The notes under the pieces are model-generated. The model ran no database searches. It saw only the letters and a program-made list of their open reading frames with translations, and had not been told where the DNA came from. From Kingdonia uniflora (taxonomy: Eukaryota; Streptophyta; Magnoliopsida; Ranunculales; Circaeasteraceae): 64,000 nt of DNA. The translations under genes and the position numbers were made by a program. This document shows positions 23,901 through 35,680 of the stretch, one piece after another. How positions within the stretch are numbered: position 1 is the stretch's first letter; each line of letters opens with the position of its first letter. Where the stretch lies: contig JACGCM010001166.1 in NCBI GenBank assembly GCA_014058105.1, positions 1,922,001 to 1,986,000 of the forward strand. Direction: 5' to 3'.

Positions 23901-25129
23901 ACAGCACCCCAACGGTAATGTGCTCCGCGAATCGACTTCCAGAACTTTGAATGAGCTACAAAAAGGACACGAACACCATAACGTCAACCACTACCAAGGA
24001 CCGGAACCCAATCATAAATCTAACAAGGGATTCTTACTCAAATGTTGAATTCAAAACAACACCACACCCAAATTAGCAACACAAACTGCAGCAAACCCAC
24101 AATCAAACCACGCATCCGCTGCGCTACCCTGATCACCCACAGTCTACCAAATAAATACTGATGCAAACCCAAACAATCACCACTACCGAACACCCAATTC
24201 ATCCAACAATCACAAACCAACAATCAACCCAATACTTACGGTAATTACAAACACCACAAACCCCAATCACCAACAATGCAAAACCAAACAAACCCCCACA
24301 ATTACAAAACCTAAAATCAGCCTAACAAGCGCAAACCCTAAACCAACACCCCACAATCACAATATGGAGAGTAAACGAAGAGAGAGAGAGAACACGAACC
24401 TCGAAGGTGAGAGGACCAAACAAAGGGTAAAGCTGCCGAGATCAAACCCTAAAATTAGGTCGCCAAGCATCGAATTGAAGTGGAGGAGTAGAGGAAATGC
24501 CAAATGCAAGGGAACCCCTTCCAATCGAGACCAATTCGAGCTAGAGAGAGAGAGAGAGGATTCGCAAACCCTAGAAAAGAGAAGTTGAGTCAGTGAGAGA
24601 GAGATTGTGAGGAGAGAGAGAGAGGAGAAGTGATATATATATATATACAATTAACAAGTCGTTCGAACGACACACAAACTCGTTCGAATGACCTTGCCAT
24701 CCAGGGCAAAAATTCTAGGAGACAAGCCAACTCGCTCGAACGACAATAAATCTCATTCGAACGACAATCTGTCCAATAGTCAAAATGTTCAGAAGACACG
24801 AAGATTCGTTCGAACGACAATAGGACTCGTTCAAACTACAATAGGAAAAACTCCAAAAAGTCACTCTGAGATCCTCTTGAACCACACATCACACCAAGAT
24901 CCTCAGAAGACAGGAACAACTCGAAACCTCAAACGCAACACTATCAAAAACTAACCACAGGCTCCTACAATCAAAACCCTACCTCCTCTGCCCAACAACA
25001 GCAGAAACCACAGAAAATAAATAACACAGAACCTGCCGATAGAAATCAATAAGCGGAAGCTTAACGTAAAGTAATATCTAAATAATAACAATAATTAATA
25101 ATAAATAATAATAAATCCAGGTCACTACA
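20939..25129. mobile_element. Solo LTR (4.19 kb), probably Ty3/gypsy, inserted in ORF1
   Basis: The insertion begins TGTCACGCCCC and ends GTCACTACA, with a 5 bp duplication CCCCA on both sides (20934-20938 and 25130-25134). The uninterrupted ORF1 in element B reads directly across this site. There is no internal pol coding region and no second copy of the end sequence, so this is best explained as a single LTR left by recombination. It holds a (TA)n tract (~21460), a GA-rich section near 24540-24620 and a TTCGAACGA array. The orientation cannot be fixed without an internal region. Confidence 0.75.
24655..24840. repeat. Array of TCGTTCGAACGAC-like motifs in the solo LTR
   Basis: At least six copies of YCGTTCGAAYGAC (exact GTTCGAACGAC several times) spaced 25-45 bp apart. 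The same array type recurs at 47640-47850 and 55030-55190 in LTRs of another family. Confidence 0.75.
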
Positions 25130-26705
25130 CCCCATCTTCGTTTACCATGTCGCAAAAGGATCCCAGTTATGAACAATATCAAAGTCCATTTATACCCTCT
25201 CAATAACAACGTCAGGCATTTAGCCTGTATTATCAACGCTATCCGTTCACTCAACCTTAAGATTTTTAACCTCCAAATTACTTTCAGAACTACCTATTCT
25301 ATGGTGAATCTACTCAGCACAGTCAGAGTGACACAAATGTGTCAATTCTCGCAGAAGCGGTGGCGCCCCAGAAAGAAAAAGGAAAAGGAAGAAAGAAAAA
25401 AGCACCCGCAAAACAAAGACAAAATGTGCAAGTGCCAAAAGATGCTGAGTTTTTGGATGAGATGGATGATGGTGGAGTGCATTGGACTAAAACAGACTTT
25501 ACATATCTCGTAAGGGCCTGAGTAACAGCTCCTGTCCAGACAACGGGACACACAAATGACTTTTTATCAAAAGGTCAACATTGCTTTTAATAGAGACCTC
25601 GAGTGCCTCACATGATGATAAAGTGGGTCGACCAAATCTCAGTGGTATACCCTTAACGTACAATGTGTAGCGTACAAGGATATAGTTGCTCAAGAACGAT
25701 TAAGGAATAACAGCGGAAAAACATAAAAAGACCGGGTACGTTATAATATCCTTTAACTCATTTTCATTTATTTCTCGCGGATATACACTTTATTTATTTG
25801 TATTAGGTAATTTTGTAAATTATAAGAAAATGATGCACACAAGATCTATCAAGGCTTGAATGGCGGCAATAACTTTAAACACTGTGAAGAGTATAAGATT
25901 TTAGCATGAAAACTGCAATGGGCCAACCTAAGGGATGATGGGTTGAACCATGCGGGGAATATAACAAGAAATGTAGCAAGGAGAACATCGAACAATTCTT
26001 CTCCGAGGAACTCGATCGGATCAAACAATCTATCAGAGGACCCTGACGGCCCACCTACACCCCAATCTGCTGGCCCAAATTCTGACTCAGATGGTTCGTT
26101 GTATGAGGGTGGAAGCAGGCCTATCGGCCAAAACTCTATAGAAAGAACCTTGTAATACAAAAGGCATTGGATGGTGTTGCTGCATCTGGTAGCAGTATCC
26201 AAACAATGCTGGATGAACTACGGTTGGAGAAGAGACAAGCGAAAGAAGAAAAGGAAAGAAGAAGAGCAGAAGCAATGCAACATTGGCAAGCCAAAATGGA
26301 TTTTGAGCAAGCAAAGGAAGATCACAAAATCATGGAGAAAGACCTGGGTACCCTTTCTGGACATTAATTGCAATACTATCTACAAAGGCAAGCTGAGGTC
26401 ATAGAACATCTGGCCAAGAGGGGAGGACTAGGTACTTGAAGTGGTGATGAAATGTAATTTAACTTTTCTATATATATAAGTTTTCTTTCCAAGAATGTAG
26501 TTTACCTTCCAATAATGTAATCGTTTGAATAATGTACTTTGCTATTAAAGAATATAATCTTGTTTCCGAAATGATTATTGCCGATAATATTGCGTTAAAA
26601 CAAATACAAGATTAATGCAATACCCAAAACATGTTTAATAAACTTGAACGGCTAAGAAGAATTAAATTACATCAAGAACACACAGATAATATAAGAAATG
26701 AAGTA

Positions 26706-28037
26706 CTAAGTTTGAAGATTTCCCTTCACGACCTATAAATGCTCGATTAGATTATCCTTTAGGTCAAAGTGCAGTTCTCGACTTCGAATACGGTTCATTT
26801 TTGATATAAAAGATTATATTGTTCGGCGTTCGCGTACAATATCGAACCGTTCACCTTCGATAGTTGAGGGCTCAGCCGGATTGTAGTCTAAGTGATGGGA
26901 ATGCACCTCGCTCCTCTTCGACGATCATATTGTGCATTATCACGCACGCCTTTCTGACATTGTTTAAAACCTTGGGTTCCCACAATTTAACCAAATTTTT
27001 TACAACATTGAACCGAGATTGTAAAATCCCAAACGCTCGTTCTACGTTCTTTTGGCAGCTTTCTTGCTGTTGAGCAAATAATTTGTGTTTCGCTGTAACT
27101 GGATTGGATATGGTTTGGACAAGTGTTCTCCATTTGGGGTATATGCCATCCGCTAGGTAATATCCCATATCATAAGCTTTTCTGGCAATAATATAATTAT
27201 AAGGCGGGGTGATACCATCGGGCAGGTCGGTGAAAATATGTTATTGTTGCAGGACATTGATATCATTGTTAGACCCTGGAAGCCCAAAAAAAGCATGCCA
27301 AATCCAAAGGTCGTATGAAGCTACCCCTTCAAGAATTAGTGTCATCTTGGGGTAATGACCAGTAAATTGACCATGCCAAGCTTTGGGACAATTTTTCCAT
27401 ATCCAATGCATGCAATCAAGGTTTCCTAACATGCCGGGAAATCTCCGTGACTCTCCGATCGCTTTTAACTTTTCGATGTCGGCCGCGTTTTGGGCTCGAA
27501 GATATTCCTCGCCAAATTTTTTATAACCGTAACACAAAACCTTTTTACATATAATAAGGTTGTGCTTTCTTCTATTCAGATATATTCGTCAAAAAGATTT
27601 GCCGCAACACCGTAGCTTAGGAAACGTAGTGCTGCGACTACCTTTTGGTGCGGTGATAACCCCATAGTACCAGCGTTGTTGGGTTTCTGGATAAAGTAAT
27701 GATCATGTGCAACGACTGCTTCAAATAGACGCATAAACATGTCTCTACTCATACGAAAACGTCGTCAAAATTCCAATGGCTCATATGTGCAATTCGGCTT
27801 AATGTAGTCCTGTATAATGCTGTAATGCCCCAATGAGTGATCTTGCTTCTTTCTCTTAACCTTGCGGCCCATGACACTCCCACCATGACTCGAAGTTGTA
27901 TCGTGTACTACTATGTTCATTGCAGCTTGGTACAAAATGCAAATTACCTCCGCACAATCAAAGATAAGATTGTCAGAGGAGGACGAAGATATACCTGGAG
28001 GATCACCAATAGATGAATTAGATGACGATGAAGACAT
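26706..28037 (-). pseudogene. Element A Pong-like transposase (Plant_tran type), disabled
   Basis: From Met at 28037 (MSSSSSNSSIGDPP) the product shows RFRMSRDMFMRLFEAV, the nuclease core PGMLGNLDCMHWIWKNCP, ASYDLWIWHAFFGLPGSNNDINVL, YYLADGIYPKW and VERAFGILQSRF, then MHNMIVEEE. These are hallmarks of Ping/Pong transposases, with the acidic candidates (LDCMHW, NNDINVL, YYLAD, VERAFG) all present. It is broken by TGA stops at two expected Arg positions (about 27767 and 27592), a frameshift near 27510, TAA after NVLQQ (about 27240) and a frameshift near 26890. It converges on ORF1. Confidence 0.85.
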
Positions 28038-28154
28038 TTGAGGCTGTGGAGTTGAGAGAAGGGTATAATACCAGATGGTGAACAAGTTTCTAATGGAAGA
28101 GAGAAGTATAAAAGGGAGAAATATAAAAGGGAAAGAAGATATGGGTCTTGAAAT

Positions 28155-28231
28155 CAGAGATTAGGCGGTGAAAAGAATACTGTGTGGTGTTCCTTTTACC
28201 GCGCGGTGTTCTTTTCACCGCCTAATCTCTG
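28155..28231. repeat. 77 bp near-perfect palindrome between transposase and PMD genes
   Basis: CAGAGATTAGGCGGTGAAAAG at one end pairs with its complement at the other; the centre contains CCTTTTACCGCGCGGT. It sits upstream of the transposase start and carries the family 1 palindrome, so it may be an internal binding site or a relic of an earlier terminal inverted repeat. Confidence 0.75.
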
Positions 28232-28608
28232 TTTCTATTCCAACATGCACACAGTCTGTTCAAATAAAGTACCTCAGTTTAAAATTTGTTTGAACATAAT
28301 TTGGTTCTATTCGAATAAAACTACTTAGTGCCAAATTGTGCAAATTTATTCGAACATACAAATAATCTGCTCGAATAGACATTAAAAAAACTCTACCAAA
28401 CACCAAAAAACATCAATCAATTTCAACATTAGATAGTCATGGCTAATGAACATCACACAAACTCTCCCACAAGCCATTCTAGCTAAACTACATCATGGGA
28501 TTATAAAAAATAAATAAAGGGAATCAACACTCAAACTTGAGATAATAAATACTAGTAGTTATAGCTGAGCTTCTACATCGTCTACAAAATCATCAAAAAC
28601 ACCTATAT
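28232..28608. other. Non-coding spacer with TTCGAATA-type words
   Basis: Words such as TATTCGAATAAA and TTATTCGAACATA recur between the palindrome and the PMD gene end. From 28380 the sequence is repeated in reverse at 33110-33250, which defines the start of the A/B palindrome arm. Confidence 0.5.
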
Positions 28609-30398
28609 CTACTTAGAATCATCCCCAGTACCCCACCCCCTGCGGCTAGTACCACCTCCCCTGGTTCGTAGACTAGATCTACGCTGCATCATCCTCGCGC
28701 CACCTCTAGGTGGTAGCGGCACCACCCGTACGTCACGCCCCCTCCTCAGCTGTAGGTCCTGAACGGGATAAAGAAAATTAATAAATATTTTAGCAAAATA
28801 AATATGACATTAAGAAATAAATAAATAAATACATAAATAAATTACTTACATGTGCATATAGTTGATCATCTATACTGTCAATGTGCCTGTGGGCAGTAGC
28901 AAGCTCATCAGTCAACTGCTGCAGCCTCTGGGTGTCCCGCGCAGACTCTACAAGGGCAAGTCACCGCATACTATGAGTCAGGTACCGCATCTCTTCTGTA
29001 CCGTAGGAAGAAGACATGGGTGGCGGGTCCCTCAAGCGGTGGATAGGGAGCATCTCACGCCTCTTGGTCCACTCCATATGCCACCCGGGGTCTGGCCCCT
29101 CAGGCTCGCCAAGCAAACTGAAGTCCTGGGATAAGCTATGAACTGACGCTGACTTAACCACCACGGGTATAATACCAGCCCTGAGTACAGTGGGTCCGAA
29201 TAGATCTATATTCCCCATCCATTGGAAATCTGTCAACAGGTTGCCTACCTCCAAAGTTTGTTCAGCCCAGTATGAGGCGTAAGTCTCTCGATCCTCCCCT
29301 ATCACAAATTGTTCATAGTCAAGGAACTCGGCCTTCCTCATCTCCTGTAAAGTTGCTGGCCTAATATATGGTGACATGCTAAGCGGATGATCAAAAGGAA
29401 TACGTGCCTCACCAGTCAACTACCTCCAACATCTATCCCCCAAGTAATATTCACAGTTTCCATTTGGTACTTGAAGTGGCATCCTCTTACGGGATAAGAG
29501 TTTTGTAGCCAGTACGTCATCTATCCCTAACATCGCAGACTCTAACCAAGGTTCTCAGGTGATCGTCTCAATAGTGCGGTGGTCAATGTGGTATCTGCCT
29601 AGAATAAACATATTGGTTGCCTAGTTATTTGTTTTCCTCCTGTTCCCTCTCTCCCATACTCTGAGGTACAGATAAGCCGAGAACTTAACCTCTTCCTTGA
29701 CTATAGGGTGACCAACCCCACAATACTCGTAAAACCAATACTACATTTTGGAACAACATAAAAAATAGTTAGAAATTATATTTAAGACGTTTATTGGAAT
29801 ATATTTGATTTGTAGCTTGTAAGGAAAAAGTGTTAGTGTACCTCAAGAAGTTGGGAAAATCTAGTGATGGCACCCCTGGTGGTGACTGCGGCATCCAAAC
29901 CATGGTACAGGGACGCAAGAATAGCAGAACCCCAGTCATATTGGGCAGCCTCATCTAAATAGGCCATCATATTGGGCAGTCATATTGGGAACCCCGAATA
30001 TATTCACCACGAAATCCCTTACAGGCAGAATTGTAAAAATATCTTTCAAAATTTTGATCACCGTAGTGAATGTGTCGTGTGGACGCATCAAATTCTGATT
30101 CTGTTCATTGGAGCATTTTGTTAAACACTTGATTTATGGAAATAACAAATTCACTAAAACTTACTGTGAGTTCCTTGCCAGTGTTATAGATATGAGTGAC
30201 ACCTTCTAGGAGTTGGGTAATACATCTCCGCGGGTAGTTTTCTTGGGATGGGTTTGGTATCGGTTGTTGGAAATCTTTAAATTCTACTCACTTTTTCTTC
30301 CTTCCGGACCTCGATCGCGTTACGACTTACTTTGGATCTCTTGTCACTATAAACCCAGGTAATGTACTGGGATGTCAGTCTTCCTCTTGGTTTTGCAT
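28609..30398 (-). pseudogene. Element A PMD (plant mobile domain) gene, internally deleted
   Basis: The start matches element B (Met then QNQEEDLHPST), with a GTAAGT donor after the KELT-type exon end. It lacks about 430 bp equivalent to 31240-31673 of B, which removes the core of the domain. The C-terminal half is readable: GNIDLFGPTVLRAG, GEPEGPDPGWHMEWTKRRE, then an R/G-rich tail. Stops are present. PMD proteins (MAIN/MAIL-like) are implicated in silencing and genome stability in plants, and PMD genes are known inside other transposon classes. Confidence 0.75.
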
Positions 30399-30489
30399 TG
30401 TATTTTGAAAGAATTTGGGAAATTTTTCTTCGATTTGAGAGAGAGAGGAGTAAAAACTGTTAAAACTCGAATGAGGTTTGATTTGGGTT

Positions 30490-30745
30490 AATAGTGCTAG
30501 CAACGGTAAAAGGAATACCACGCGGTATTTTAATCTCTTCCAAATAAAAATAAATAAATTACACGTCAACAACTCACACTGGCTGCTGGGAGAGGTCGGG
30601 TGTGGGTTAGGTTTTTGGTGGGCCAGCTTGTCAAATTTTTTACCCAAACCCACACTCGTAGGAGACCAAAACACCACGCGATAAAAGGATTACCGCGCGG
30701 TATTCTTTTTACCGCTGCTAGCACTGTAACCCCAAATCAAACCCA
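30490..30745. repeat. Centre of the A/B head-to-head palindrome
   Basis: The sequence CTGTTTAAAACTCGAG...GCTAGCAGCGGTAAAA (reverse of 30700-30770) matches 30455-30515. Between the arms lie two opposed, truncated PMD-side element ends: GGGAGAGGTCGGGTGTGGG on the left and ACCCAAACCCACACTCG on the right, meeting near 30635. The GAGCATCT termini of both are absent. Confidence 0.7.
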
Positions 30746-30835
30746 ACTCGAGTTTTAAACAGTTTTTCCTCCTCTATCTTTCTCTCTCAAATCGAAGGTC
30801 TGCCTGAATTTTTTCCCAAATTCTTTCAAAACACA

Positions 30836-33009
30836 ATGCAAAACCAAGAAGAAGACCTACACCCCAGTACATTATCTGGGTTTAGAGTGACAAAAGATTC
30901 CGAGCGAGCCGTAACTCGATCGAGGTCCGGATAGAAGAAAAAGCGAGTAGAATTTGTAGATGTCCAACAACCTATGCCAAACCCATCCCAAGAAAACTAC
31001 CCGTGGAGGTGTATTACCCAACTCCCATAAGGTGCCACTCATATCTATTATACTCGCAAGGAACTCACGGTAAGTTTTTGTTTAATTGTGAATTTATTAT
31101 TTCTATAAGTTAAGTGTTTGACAAAATGCTCCAAAGAACAGAATCGGGATTCGATGCGTCCGCACGACATATTCACTACGGTGATCAAAGTTTGGAAATA
31201 TATATCTACAATTCTACCTGTAAGGGATGCCGTAGTGAATATATTCGGGCAGTTTATGGATATACGCTTGGAAAATTCTAATAATCGGCTAATTCAGGCT
31301 CTTACAAAGCGTTGGTGGCCAACAACGCACACGTTTCTATTCCCGTGTACAGAGATAGGTGTCACTCCTCTCGATTTTACTATGCTGACATTATTATCAA
31401 TCGGCTGATATCTGACACAGGTGTCGTATAACGACGCATGGTCTGTTTTATCCAATGCGAGACAATTGCTCCCCAACATTGATTCCAGCCATTTAAAGAG
31501 TGGGAACGTCAGCATTTTACATTTAAGGACGTACTTGACCATCGCAGGTGATCGGGAGAATGATATTACTATTGTTCGTGTTTTTATCCTCTTCATGATG
31601 GGATATTTGTGGTTCCAAATGGCCAACGATACCGTCCTGCTTGGATATCTCGTAGCTGTGGTCGATTTGGATGAGGCATCCCTATATGACTGGGTTTATG
31701 CTATTTTTGCTTCCCTATACCATGGTTTGGATATCGCAGTCACCACCAGGGGTGTCATCACTAGATTTTCCTAACTTCTTGAGGTACACTAACACTTTTT
31801 CCTTACAAGCTACAAATCAAATATATTCCAATAGACGTCCTAAATATAATTTATAATTGTTTTTTATGTTGTTCCAAAATACAGTATTAGTTTTACGAGT
31901 ATTGTAGGGTTGGTCACCCTATAGTCAAGGAAGAGGTTAAGTTCTCGGCCTATCTGTGCCTTAGAGCATGGGAAATGGGGAATAGGAGGAAAACAATTGA
32001 CCAAGCAACCAATCTGTTTATTCTAGGCAGATACCACATTGACCACCGCACTATTAAGACGATCACCTGGGAACCTTAGTTAGATTCTGCGGTGTCTGAG
32101 ATAGATGACGTACTAACTACAAAACTCATATCCCGTAAGAGGATGCCACTTCAAGTACCAAATATAAACTGCAAATATTACTTGGGGGATAGATACTGGA
32201 GGTAGTTGACTGGCGAGGCGCATGTTCATTTGGATCCTTCGCTTAACATGTCACCACATATTAGTCCAGCGGTTTTATAAAAGATGAGATAGGCTGGGTT
32301 TCTTGACTGTGAGCAGTTTGTGACAGGGGAGGAGTGAGAGACTTACGCCTCATACTAAGCTGTACAAACTTCGGAGGTAGGCCGCCTGTTGACAGATTCC
32401 CAGAGGATAGGGAATATAGATCTATTCGAACCCACTGCACTCAGGGCTGGTATTACATCCGTGGTGGTTACGTCAGCGCCAGTTTATAGCTTATCCCAGG
32501 ACATCAGTTTGCCTGGCGAGCCCAAGGGACCAGACCTTGGGTGGCACATGGAGTGGACAAGGAGGCGTGAATTGGTCCCCATCATCCGCTTAAGGGACCC
32601 GCCACCCATTTCTTCATCCTACGGCGTTGAGGAGCTGTGGTACCTGACTCATGGTATGTAGTGACTCTCCCTTGCAGAGTCTGCGCGGGATGCCCGGAGG
32701 CTCCAGGAGTTGACTGATGAAAATGCTACTCTAAGGAGGTACTTGGACAGTGTAGACAAGCAGCTATATGAGCACGTAAGTAATTTATTTATTTCATTAT
32801 ATTTTTATTAATGTCATATTTATTTTGTCAAAATATTTATAAATTTTATTTGCCCTGTTCAGGACCTACATCTGAGGAGGGGGCTTGACGTACGGGTGGT
32901 GCAGCTACCCGCTGGAGGTGGCGCAAGGATGAGGCAGCGTGGATCTGGTTTGCGAACCAGGGGAGGCGGTACTAGCCGCAGGAGTAGGGTACTGGAGATG
33001 ATTGAGTAG
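30836..33009 (+). pseudogene. Element B PMD protein gene, near full-length but with stops
   Basis: Exon 1 (30836-31069) ends at a GTAAGT donor; exon 2 starts at 31142 with NRDSMRPHDIF. The PMD core is clear: NRLIQALTKRWWPTTHTF, GVTPLDFTMLT, YLTIAGDREN, FILFMMGYLWF, LVAVVDLDEASLYDWVYAIFASLYHGL. Further exons give YEYCGVGHPIVKEEV-type sequence, a 32389-32661 segment and, after an intron (GTAAGTAATT near 32777, TTCAG near 32862), an R/G-rich tail ending at 33009. Stops include TAG and TAA in exon 1 and TGA after LLSIG. Its promoter would be the PMD-side element end. Confidence 0.8.
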
Positions 33010-33109
33010 ATATAGGTGTTTTTTATGTTTTTGTAGACGATGTAGAAGTTCAACTATAACTACTAGTATTTATTCTCTCGTGTTTCTGTGCTGGTTTCCT
33101 TTATTTATT

Positions 33110-33294
33110 TTTTGTAATCCCATAATGTAGTTTAGCTAGAATGGTTTTTAAGAGAGTTTGTGTGATGTTTATTAGCCATGACTATCTAATGTTGAAATTG
33201 CTTGAAGTTTTTTGGTATTTGGTAGAGTTTTTTTTAATGTCTATTTGAAGAGACTATTTGTCAATGTCCTGATTCCAAGGTGACACTGACCATT
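33110..33294. other. Outer boundary of the palindrome arm in element B
   Basis: 33110-33250 is the reverse complement of 28380-28510. It then jumps into the middle of the transposase, so ~900 bp present in A (transposase N-terminal half plus the 77 bp palindrome) is deleted here. A small duplication (CCAAGGTGACACTGA, twice) lies at the junction. Confidence 0.6.
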
Positions 33295-33944
33295 ACCCCA
33301 AGGTGACACTGATTCCAAAAGTGGTAGCTTTACACGACCTTTAGATTTGGCATGCTTTTTTAAGGTTACCAGGATCTAACAATGATATCAATGTCCTGCA
33401 ACAATCTCATTTTTTCACCGACCTGGCCGATGGTATCACCCCGCCTTGTAATTATACAATTGCTAGAAAAGCTTATGATATAGTCTATTACCTAGCGGAT
33501 GATATATACCCCAAATGGGGAACACTTGTCCAAACCATATCCAATTCGGTTACAGTAAAACAAAAATTATTTGCTCAACAACAAGAAAGTTGCCAAAATA
33601 ACGGAGAACGGACGTTTGGGGCTTTACAATCTCGGTTCAATATTGTAAAAAATCCAGTTAAATTGTGGGAACCTAAGGTTTTGAACAATGTCATGAAGGC
33701 GTGCGTGATAATACACAATATGATCGTCGAAGAGGAACGAGGTGCATTTCCATCTTACTTATATTACAATCTGACCGAGCCCTCAACTATCGAGGGCGAA
33801 CGGTTCGATATTGTATGCAAACGCGGAACAATTGAATCTTGAATATCAAAAATGAACCGCATTCGAAGTCGAGAACTGTACTTTTATCTAAAGGATGATC
33901 TTATCGAGAATTTGTGGGCCGTGAAAGGAAATCTTCAAACTTAG
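33290..33944 (+). pseudogene. Element B transposase, C-terminal half only
   Basis: The frame starts abruptly at PKVTLIPKVVALHDL, then IWHAFLRLPGSNNDINVL, YYLADDIYPKWGTLV, NGERTFGALQSRF and IIHNMIVEEERGAF. The N-terminal half with the first catalytic Asp (LDCMHW) is missing, and the Trp after HDL is a stop. It ends at the same C-terminal motif (GNLQT) as copy A. Confidence 0.8.
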
Positions 33945-34210
33945 TACTCCATTTCTTATATTATTTACGTGTTCTTGATGTAATTTAATGTTTCTTAGTC
34001 CTACAAGTTTATTAAACATGTTATTTATATTACATTCATCTTGTATTTGTTTTAACGCAATATTATCAGAAATAAACATTTCGATAACAACATGGGATTC
34101 TTTAATAGTAAAATACATTATTCAAACGATTATATTATTGGAAGGTAAACTACATTTTTGGAAAGAAAACTTCTATATACAGTAAAGTTAAATTACATTT
34201 TATCACCACT

Positions 34211-35680
34211 TCAAGTACCTGGTCCGCCCCTCTTGGCCAGACAATTCATGACCTCAGTTTGCCTTTGCGGATAGTATTGCAATTGATGTCCAGAAAGGGT
34301 ACTCAGGTCTTTTTCCATGATTTTGAAATCTTCATTTTCTTGCTCGAAATCCATTTTGGCTTGCCAGTGTTGCATTACTTCTGTTCTTCTTCTATCCTTT
34401 TTTTTTGTTTGTCTCTTCTCTAACCGTAGTTAATCCAACATTGTTTAGATACTGCTACCAGATGCAGCAACACCATCGAATGCCTTTTGTGCTGCAAGGT
34501 TCTTTCTATAGAGTTTTTGGCTGATGGGTCTGCTTCTACCCTCATACAACGAACCATCAAAGTCAGAATTTGGGACCGCGGATTGAGGTGTAGGCGGGTC
34601 GTTGGGGTCCTCCGATAGAATATTTGATCCGACCGAGTTCCTTGGAGAAGAATTGTCCAATGTTCTCCTGGCTACATTTCTTGGTATATTCCCTGCGTGG
34701 TTCAACCCATCATCCCTTAGGTTGGCCCATCGCGGTTCTCATGCCAAAATCATATACGCTTCACGGTGTTTGAAGTCATTGCCGCCATTCAAGCCTTGAT
34801 AGATCTTGTGTGCATCATTTTCCTACAATTCGCAAAATTACCAAATACAAATAACTAACGTGTATAACCGCGAGAAATAAATAAAATTTAGTTAAATAAT
34901 ATTAGAATGTACCCGATCTTCTTCTGGTTTCCCGCTGTTATTCCTAAATCGTTCTTGGGCAACTATTCTTTTGTACGCCATATATTGTTTATTAAGGATA
35001 TACCACTGAGATTTGGTCGACCCACTTGATCGTCGTGTGGGGCACTCAGGGTCTCTGTTAAAGGCAATATTGACCTTTTGATAGAAAGTAAAACCCTTTG
35101 TGGGTCCCATTGTTTAGACAAAAGCTGTTACCCACGCCCTTATGAGGCACGTAAAGTTTGCTTCCGTCCAATGTAGTCTACCATCATCCATCTCATCCAA
35201 AATCTTGACATCTTTTGGCACTTGCACGGTATTTCTTTGCTTTTCGGGTACTATTTTATTTCTTCCTTTTCCTTTTTCTTTCTGGGGCACCGCCGCTTTT
35301 GTAGGTATTGATGTATTTGCATCACTTTGGCTGTGCTGAGTAGATTCACCATGGAATAAGTAGTTTTGAAAGTAATTTGGAGGTTAAAAACCTTGAGGTT
35401 TAGTGAGCGGATAAGGTTGATAATACGGGCTAAATGCCTGAGGTTGCGTTTGAGAGAGTATAAATGGATTTTGATATTGTCCATAACTGGGATCCCATTG
35501 TGATATGGTAAATGAAGGTGGGGTCTATGATTGGAATTGAGGTTGGAATTACGATTGGATGTGGTAGAGGTATGGAGTGAATTGTGATGATGGGTGTTGA
35601 GCGAATGGTGTTGAAGGTGGGTTATGGGAGGACGGGGTCAACAGTGTAGAGTTATTACTACTGGTGCCGGAGTTCGCCAT
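34211..35680 (-). pseudogene. Element B ORF1 (Myb-like / NAM-associated protein)
   Basis: Same N-terminus as copy A (MANSGTSSNN..) from Met at 35680, uninterrupted by the LTR. It reads through the PFILSQ-type region, a basic KKEKEEIK segment and a block with NRDPECPTRRSSGSTKSQW, typical of Pong ORF1 Myb-like regions. The C-terminal part has NIPRNVARRTLDNSSPRNS and ends LAKRGGPGT. Frame changes near 35100 and 34440, plus stops, show decay. This copy supplied the empty-site comparison for the solo LTR. Confidence 0.75.

Larger units (their letters stand above)
20777..26439 (+). pseudogene. Element A ORF1 (Myb-like / NAM-associated protein), split by a solo LTR
   Basis: The N-terminus MANSGTSSNNSTL is Asn/Ser/Pro-rich and stops at an LTR insertion (20939). 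It resumes at 25130 with QYQSPFIPSQ and a basic KEKGKGRKKK stretch, then the Myb/trihelix-like DAEFLDEMDDGGVHWTKTDF segment. A region rich in charged helix (EKRQAKEEKERRRAEAM) follows, like the NAM-associated C-terminal domain, ending LAKRGGLGT at 26439. Stops and frameshifts occur throughout (e.g. after SQF near 20910, and RA* near 25520). In Ping/Pong elements ORF1 is the DNA-binding partner needed with the transposase. Confidence 0.75.
20407..30635 (+). mobile_element. Pong-like Harbinger element A (family 1), three-gene type
   Basis: The left end GAGCATCTCTAGCAGC follows a TAA (20404-20406). Gene order: ORF1 (+), transposase (-), PMD gene (-). The PMD-side end is recognised because 30490-30630 matches, in reverse, the left end of element D (40330-40465). 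It stops at about 30635 against the equivalent truncated end of element B, so the outermost ~40 bp are missing. ORF1 is split by a 4.19 kb solo LTR. Size without it is about 6 kb. All three genes are broken. Confidence 0.8.

Noticed and set aside
24357..24820. Two overlapping minus-strand ORFs (97 and 76 codons)
   Set aside because: They read through GA-rich and TTCGAACGA repeats; serine/leucine/phenylalanine-rich low-complexity translations, not proteins.
24655..24840. TTCGAA palindromes as heat-shock elements
   Set aside because: Heat-shock elements need GAA and TTC separated by two bases; here they are adjacent, so the array is not a canonical HSE.
25169..25551. Overlapping ORFs in several frames at the ORF1 basic region
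   Set aside because: Only the plus frame containing KEKGKGRKKK and DEMDDGGVHW matches ORF1 of the other copies; the rest are shadows.
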